Positions 60,083-64,000 of a stretch of 64,000 bases of DNA are shown piece by piece. The position numbers and the translations under genes were made by a program. Every line of letters starts with the position of its first letter. Position 1 is the stretch's first letter. The stretch is from Arthrobacter sp. FW305-BF8 (GTDB lineage: Bacteria > Actinomycetota > Actinomycetes > Actinomycetales > Micrococcaceae), in contig NZ_CP084561.1 of assembly GCF_021789315.1 (NCBI RefSeq), positions 1,798,001 to 1,862,000 on the forward strand, written 5' to 3'. The notes below the pieces were generated by a model. It ran no database searches. It was not told the origin of the DNA and saw nothing but the letters and a program-made list of their open reading frames with translations.

Positions 60083-60982
60083 GTGGCGGGCCAACTCCCC
60101 GTCATAGCGGTTGTCGGCCCCACCGGTTCAGGCAAGTCCGACCTCGCCGTCGATCTTGCCCTGGCCCTGGGCGGCGAAGTGATCAACGCCGACGCCATGC
60201 AGTTCTACCGCGGCATGGACATCGGCACCGCCAAGGTCACCGAGGCTGAACAGCGCGGCGTCCGGCACCACCTGCTGGACATCCTGGACGTGACGCAGGA
60301 AGCGTCGGTGTCCGACTTCCAGCAGCAGGCAAGGGACGCCGTCGCGGACATCCACCGCCGCGGCAAGCGGGCCATCCTGGCCGGCGGGTCGGGCCTGTAT
60401 GTCCGCGCCGCACTCGATGTGCTGGACTTCCCGGGAACCGATCCGGAAATCCGTGCCCGGCTGGAACAGGAGAACGCTGCGGAAGGATCTGCGGGGCTGC
60501 TGGACCGCCTGCGGGTGGTAGACCCCGTCTCCGCCGGCCGCCTCGGCGACGCCCGCCGCATCATCCGCGCGCTGGAAGTGTTCGAGCTGACCGGGCGCCC
60601 GTTCAGCTCCTTCATGCCGACCCGCGAGTACCACCAGCCCGCCCTCCAGATCGGGCTGGAGGTGGACCGGGAGCAGCTGCGCCACCGGCTCGCCGTCCGC
60701 GTGCACCGCATGGTGGAGCGGGGGCTGCTGGCCGAAGTCGAACGGCTGGACGCCCAGGGCCTTCGCCGTGGCAAGACCGCACCCCGCGCACTGGGCTACG
60801 CCCAGTTCCTCAAGGTGCTCGACGGCGAAGCGGATGTAGCGCAGGCAGCCGAAGAGACCATCGTGGCCACCAGGCAGTTCGCCCGCCGGCAGCTGACGTG
60901 GTTCCGGGCCGACCCCCGCATCAGCTGGCTGGACTGGCAGGACCCTCATCTCGCCGCCAAGGCAGCCGGGCTCTGCCGCTGA
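60083..60982 (+). CDS. miaA: tRNA dimethylallyltransferase MiaA
   Basis: 299 residues. Makes the i6A37 substrate of MiaB. P-loop GPTGSGKSDLAVDLA (about 12-26), NADAMQFYRGMDIGTAKVT, GGSGLYVRA, and the tRNA-binding insert. Start GTG 60083 was chosen because the P-loop must be near the N terminus and upstream frame belongs to miaB. Paired with miaB in one transcript. Confidence 0.96.
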   Translation: MAGQLPVIAVVGPTGSGKSDLAVDLALALGGEVINADAMQFYRGMDIGTAKVTEAEQRGVRHHLLDILDVTQEASVSDFQQQARDAVADIHRRGKRAILAGGSGLYVRAALDVLDFPGTDPEIRARLEQENAAEGSAGLLDRLRVVDPVSAGRLGDARRIIRALEVFELTGRPFSSFMPTREYHQPALQIGLEVDREQLRHRLAVRVHRMVERGLLAEVERLDAQGLRRGKTAPRALGYAQFLKVLDGEADVAQAAEETIVATRQFARRQLTWFRADPRISWLDWQDPHLAAKAAGLCR

Positions 60983-61019
60983 GCCAAGCCCGCAACAACG
61001 CACTGGAAGAAAGGCCCGT

Positions 61020-61991
61020 ATGACCCTCGCAGTTGCCACCACGCCAAAGCACTCCTCGCGGCGTGCCCTCATCGTCGCCGTCGCTTCGCTGCTGGGAGCG
61101 ACTCTGTTCTGGGCCGGCAACTACGTTGTCGGGGCCGGCGCGGTCGCGAGCATCGATCCCCTCAGCCTGGTGCTGCTGCGCTGGTCCCTCGCCCTGGTTC
61201 CGCTGCTGGCCATCGCCCAACTGGTGGAGCGTCCGCAATGGCGGCAGGTGCTGGCCGCCTGGCCGTGGCTGATCGCCCTGAGCGTGTTCGGACTGCTGGG
61301 CTACAACCTGCTTTTGTACACGGCTCTCGAGCACACGGATGCGTTCAGTGCTTCCCTCATCAATGCGTTCAACCCGGCACTCATAACGCTGGCCGCTGCT
61401 GCGTTCCTGCGCGAACGCCTGACTCGGCGCGCAGTTGGCGGTGTCCTGATCGCGCTCGTCGGGGTGCTGCTTGTCCTCAGCAACGGCGACCTGGGCAAGC
61501 TGCTGCAGGCCGGGTTCGGGACCGGTGAGCTCTTCATGCTCGGAGCCATTGCAGCATGGTCCGCGTATACGATCACCGGGCGCCTGGCTCCGCCGCTGCC
61601 CCCGATAACCACCACGGCCGTCCAGGCCGCGATCACCGTTGCCGTCCTCACGCCACTCAGCCTCGCTGCCGGCGGTCCCGCGCTGCCGTCCACGCAGGGT
61701 GCCATCGTTTCCCTGGCCTTCATCGCGCTCTTCCCGTCAGTGCTGTCCTACCTGCTCTGGAACCGCGCACTGACAGTCATCCCCGCCGGCAACGCCGGAG
61801 TGTTCCTTAACCTCATCACCGTCTTCACAGCCCTGTTCACAATCCTCTCCGGCCGTCCCTACACCTTCGCGCAAATAGCCGGCGGTGTGATTGTGGTCGC
61901 CGGCATCCTCCTCACCAGCACCCGCAGCCGGCGAGGCAGATCCACAGCGTTTTTCTGGCGCCACCGGCGGACGGGTAACCTTGAACCATGA
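61020..61991 (+). CDS. EamA/DMT-family permease
   Basis: 323 residues with ten hydrophobic segments in two EamA repeats. LFWAGNYVVGAGAVASIDPL, LALVPLLAIAQL and the second-half LSYLLWNRALTVIPAGNAGV are typical of drug/metabolite exporters. Substrate unknown. GAAAGG precedes the ATG; the stop overlaps dapF by 4 bp. Confidence 0.87.
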   Translation: MTLAVATTPKHSSRRALIVAVASLLGATLFWAGNYVVGAGAVASIDPLSLVLLRWSLALVPLLAIAQLVERPQWRQVLAAWPWLIALSVFGLLGYNLLLYTALEHTDAFSASLINAFNPALITLAAAAFLRERLTRRAVGGVLIALVGVLLVLSNGDLGKLLQAGFGTGELFMLGAIAAWSAYTITGRLAPPLPPITTTAVQAAITVAVLTPLSLAAGGPALPSTQGAIVSLAFIALFPSVLSYLLWNRALTVIPAGNAGVFLNLITVFTALFTILSGRPYTFAQIAGGVIVVAGILLTSTRSRRGRSTAFFWRHRRTGNLEP

Positions 61992-62932
61992 ATGAAACCC
62001 TTGCAGAAACAGCCCGGCCCGCCGCCACCACACTGAGCGGACTGCGGTTCTCCAAGGGCCACGGAACAGGCAACGACTTTGTCCTGGTCGCTGATCCCGA
62101 GGGCGTGCACGCGATCTCCGCGGAGCAGGTCGCCCAGCTGTGCGACCGCCACCGCGGCATCGGCGGCGATGGACTCATCCGCGCCGTCCCGTCCCGTCTC
62201 CTTGACGAGGGCCGCCAGATTCTTGCCGAGAACCCCGACGCCGAGTGGTTCATGGATTACCACAACGGTGACGGTTCCCTGTCAGAGATGTGCGGCAACG
62301 GCGTGCGCGTGTTTGTCCACTTCCTCCTGGCCGAAGGCCTGGCTCAGCTGCCGGCCGGCGGCTCACTGACCATCGGCACCCGCGGCGGCGTCAAGACCAT
62401 CGTCCGCGCAGGTGACGGCTACGCCGTCGACATGGGCCCCTGGGAGTTCATCTTCCCGGACGAGGCAGCGGCCCGTGCCATGGATTCGCTGGTCACCGCC
62501 GAGGGACTCGAGGTGCCGCGGCCGGCGCTGTCCGTCAGCATGGGTAACCCCCACACGGTCGTTGCCCTGGCCGAGCTGTCCGAACTCCGGGAGACCCGGC
62601 TCTTTGCCGCCCCGCACGTCGACCCGGCGCCCGCCAATGGCACGAACGTTGAGTTCGTTGTCCCGGCCGAGCCGCTGGTGCACGAGGGTGTGGGCACCGT
62701 GACCATGCGGGTCCACGAGCGTGGCGTCGGCGAAACGCAGTCCTGCGGCACCGGTGCGTGCGCCGCGGCGGTGGCCATCCGGCACTGGGCCGGGCAGGGC
62801 GCCCCGGACGCCTGGCAGGTGAAGGTGCCGGGCGGCGTCGTGGGCGTGAAGTTCTTCACCGTCGCCGGCGGCCGCGAGCACGTTGAGCTCAGCGGCCCGG
62901 CCACGATCGTTGCTACTGGGACGCTTTCCTGA
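61988..62932 (+). CDS. dapF: Diaminopimelate epimerase
   Basis: 314 residues. Converts LL- to meso-diaminopimelate. The two catalytic Cys are in MCGNGVRVF (about 102) and TQSCGTGACAAA (about 253). N-terminal KGHGTGNDFVLV is typical. Starts on the EamA stop (ATGA). Its 3' end overlaps the minus-strand methyltransferase by 20 bp. Confidence 0.96.
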   Translation: MNETLAETARPAATTLSGLRFSKGHGTGNDFVLVADPEGVHAISAEQVAQLCDRHRGIGGDGLIRAVPSRLLDEGRQILAENPDAEWFMDYHNGDGSLSEMCGNGVRVFVHFLLAEGLAQLPAGGSLTIGTRGGVKTIVRAGDGYAVDMGPWEFIFPDEAAARAMDSLVTAEGLEVPRPALSVSMGNPHTVVALAELSELRETRLFAAPHVDPAPANGTNVEFVVPAEPLVHEGVGTVTMRVHERGVGETQSCGTGACAAAVAIRHWAGQGAPDAWQVKVPGGVVGVKFFTVAGGREHVELSGPATIVATGTLS

Positions 62933-63527
62933 CCCGCAGGATCCTGAAGGATTTGGACGTGCTTTCCCGCGTCACCGTGAAGGAGCTATCCAAAACCTCC
63001 GCCAGCCAGCGCTGAAGCGTATCCGAGCCCAGGTTCTTCTGCACCACCAGCCACGCCGAACCGCCCGGTGCCAGCCTCGGCAGCCAGAGCAGCAGGAGTG
63101 AGTGCAGCTCATCCTTGCCGATCCGGATCGGCGGATTGGACCAGATGGTGTCGAAGCGGATTTCGGGATCCACGTTCTCGGGCGTGCTGGCCGTGACATT
63201 GTTCAGCCCCAGCAGTCCGGCGTTCCCGTTGGTGAGCGCGATGCATCGTTCATTGACGTCCACGGCGTAGACCTGAGCGTGCGGTGCCCGGAGCGCCATG
63301 GTGAGGGCGATGGGTCCCCACCCGCAGCCGATGTCGAGCAGGTTTCCCTGCGGCGAAGGCGCCGGAACCTCGGCCAGCAGGATGGCTGTGCCCTTGTCGA
63401 TCCCGTCCGGACTGAAGATGCCGGACGAGGTCTGCAGCTTCCGCGTTTCACCGGCCAGTTCCACTGTGAGGGGCTTGCGGGTAAACGGCCCCGCCGGTGA
63501 TGCGCTGAAATAGTGGGCAGACTCCAT
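62913..63527 (-). CDS. RsmC-like class I methyltransferase
   Basis: 204 residues. LLDIGCGWGPIALTMAL is the SAM-binding motif I; FDTIWSNPPIRIGKDELHSL carries the N-P-P-x motif of N2-guanine methyltransferases (RsmC/RlmG type); HYFSASPAGPFTRK is a short N-terminal lead. Likely methylates rRNA guanine, but the half-length form cannot be assigned to one position. Confidence 0.85.
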   Translation of the reverse strand: MESAHYFSASPAGPFTRKPLTVELAGETRKLQTSSGIFSPDGIDKGTAILLAEVPAPSPQGNLLDIGCGWGPIALTMALRAPHAQVYAVDVNERCIALTNGNAGLLGLNNVTASTPENVDPEIRFDTIWSNPPIRIGKDELHSLLLLWLPRLAPGGSAWLVVQKNLGSDTLQRWLAEVLDSSFTVTRESTSKSFRILRVRKASQ

Positions 63528-63598
63528 AACTGGCCAGATTAGTGGGCTGCCCGCCCGATGGGAAACCGGCTGACGGGAAGGCCGCCTGCCCGTTCTGG

Positions 63599-63604
63599 TA
63601 ACAT
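63599..63604 (+). promoter_or_regulatory. -10 box of the hflX leader transcript
   Basis: TAACAT ends 7 nt before the ATG of a six-codon reading frame at 63612; TTCTGG lies just upstream. No clear -35. Confidence 0.5.
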
Positions 63605-63611
63605 TGAAGGC

Positions 63612-63632
63612 ATGTTCCTGATTTTTGAGTAG
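63612..63632 (+). CDS. Leader peptide MFLIFE upstream of hflX (candidate)
   Basis: ATG TTC CTG ATT TTT GAG TAG, too short for ordinary gene calling. Its start coincides with the expected transcription start (leaderless). It ends directly in a hairpin: GCCGGT (63632-63637) with ACCGGC (63671-63676), enclosing GCGGC-CTTTA-GCCGC (63652-63666). The 290-bp gap 63528-63817 has no other gene. Such a layout resembles ribosome-stalling attenuators of antibiotic-response genes; I do not recall a named family. Confidence 0.5.
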   Translation: MFLIFE

Positions 63633-63817
63633 CCGGTACTTCTTTTTGCCCGCGGCCTTTAGCCGCCGGCACCGGCCAATGGCTCCCCTCCAATGCGACG
63701 CAGGTATTGCCCTTTGCAGGCACAGACCTTCCGCAGGATCGCAGCCCGAACAGCACTCAATCAGACCGCTTCCCGCCGGCCATGCCCGACGTCTGCCGGC
63801 ATTTCAGGAGACCCTCC

Positions 63818-64000
63818 ATGACCCCTCGTAGTCAGCCCAGCGCGAATACCGCTGCCAAGGGCGGCAATCAGCACTATTCTGAAGATGCAGAACCTTCAAA
63901 GGAGACCATGACCAATCAGCAAAATCCCGGATCCGAGCCGGCAGCCCAGGACATGAGTCCTGAGGAGATCCAGGCTGTTATCGACCGGATCCTCGCCAAG
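63818..64000 (+). CDS. hflX: GTPase HflX, N-terminal fragment
   Basis: 61 codons to the window edge. The peptide MTNQQNPGSEPAAQDMSPEE and IQAVIDRILAK fits the divergent N terminus of actinobacterial HflX, and dapF-hflX linkage is common. The internal ATG at 63908 has an excellent AAAGGAG and may be the true start; ATG 63818 has GGAG. The G domain lies outside the window, so identity rests on synteny. Confidence 0.55.
   Translation, partial: MTPRSQPSANTAAKGGNQHYSEDAEPSKETMTNQQNPGSEPAAQDMSPEEIQAVIDRILAK

Noticed and set aside
58234..60198. 654-codon reverse frame opposite miaB/recX
   Set aside because: Same composition artefact; miaB has all expected motifs.

Overview
The window is a high-GC actinobacterial chromosome segment, most likely Micrococcaceae (Arthrobacter/Pseudarthrobacter type). 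The basis is gene order and protein flavour: rseP-ispG-proS, rimP-nusA-ylxR-infB-rbfA, truB-ribF-rpsO-pnp, dapB-dapA-rnj-ftsK-pgsA-cinA-clgR-recA-recX-miaB-miaA-dapF-hflX, plus a DUF222-HNH gene of a family that is multicopy in these genera. No rRNA, tRNA or CRISPR array was seen.

Layout. 1-8.6 kb: 3' end of rseP, a SatD-like gene, ispG, a GNAT gene, proS, a TSUP permease and a PLP decarboxylase. 8.6-12 kb (minus strand): an aminoglycoside-kinase-like gene, a VIT-family transporter and a DUF4439 membrane-anchored protein. 12-18 kb: transcription/translation operon rimP-nusA-ylxR-infB-rbfA. 18-23 kb: accessory island with a ScyD-like secreted protein and a DUF222-HNH gene that is frameshifted and split by a complete IS110-family element, then a deaminase. 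23-36 kb: aminotransferase, truB, ribF, kynA-kynU, rpsO, pnp, M16 peptidase. 36-42 kb: molybdenum cofactor cluster (moaD, moaA, a sulfite-oxidase-like membrane enzyme, moeA, moaC, mog, moaE). 42-50 kb: lysine/diaminopimelate genes dapB and dapA with membrane proteins, a decayed reductase fragment and an SOS-box-controlled DUF222 fragment between them. 49-64 kb: rnj, ftsK, pgsA, cinA, clgR, marR, recA-recX, miaB-miaA, dapF and the start of hflX.

Most notable signals. (1) The roughly 300-nt non-coding left end of the IS110 element has a 10-nt stretch identical to the left target flank including the CT core, as expected of a bridge-RNA target guide. (2) A -10 hexamer lies 6-7 nt before many start codons (17 cases), implying widespread leaderless mRNAs. 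(3) One of these leaderless starts is a six-codon ORF (MFLIFE) in the hflX leader, a candidate attenuation peptide. (4) A perfect 20-bp LexA-type palindrome fills the -35/-10 spacer in front of a truncated DUF222 gene, and a related box precedes recA. (5) There is a 32-bp-period inverted repeat array upstream of the small monooxygenase gene and a nested inverted repeat between infB and rbfA.
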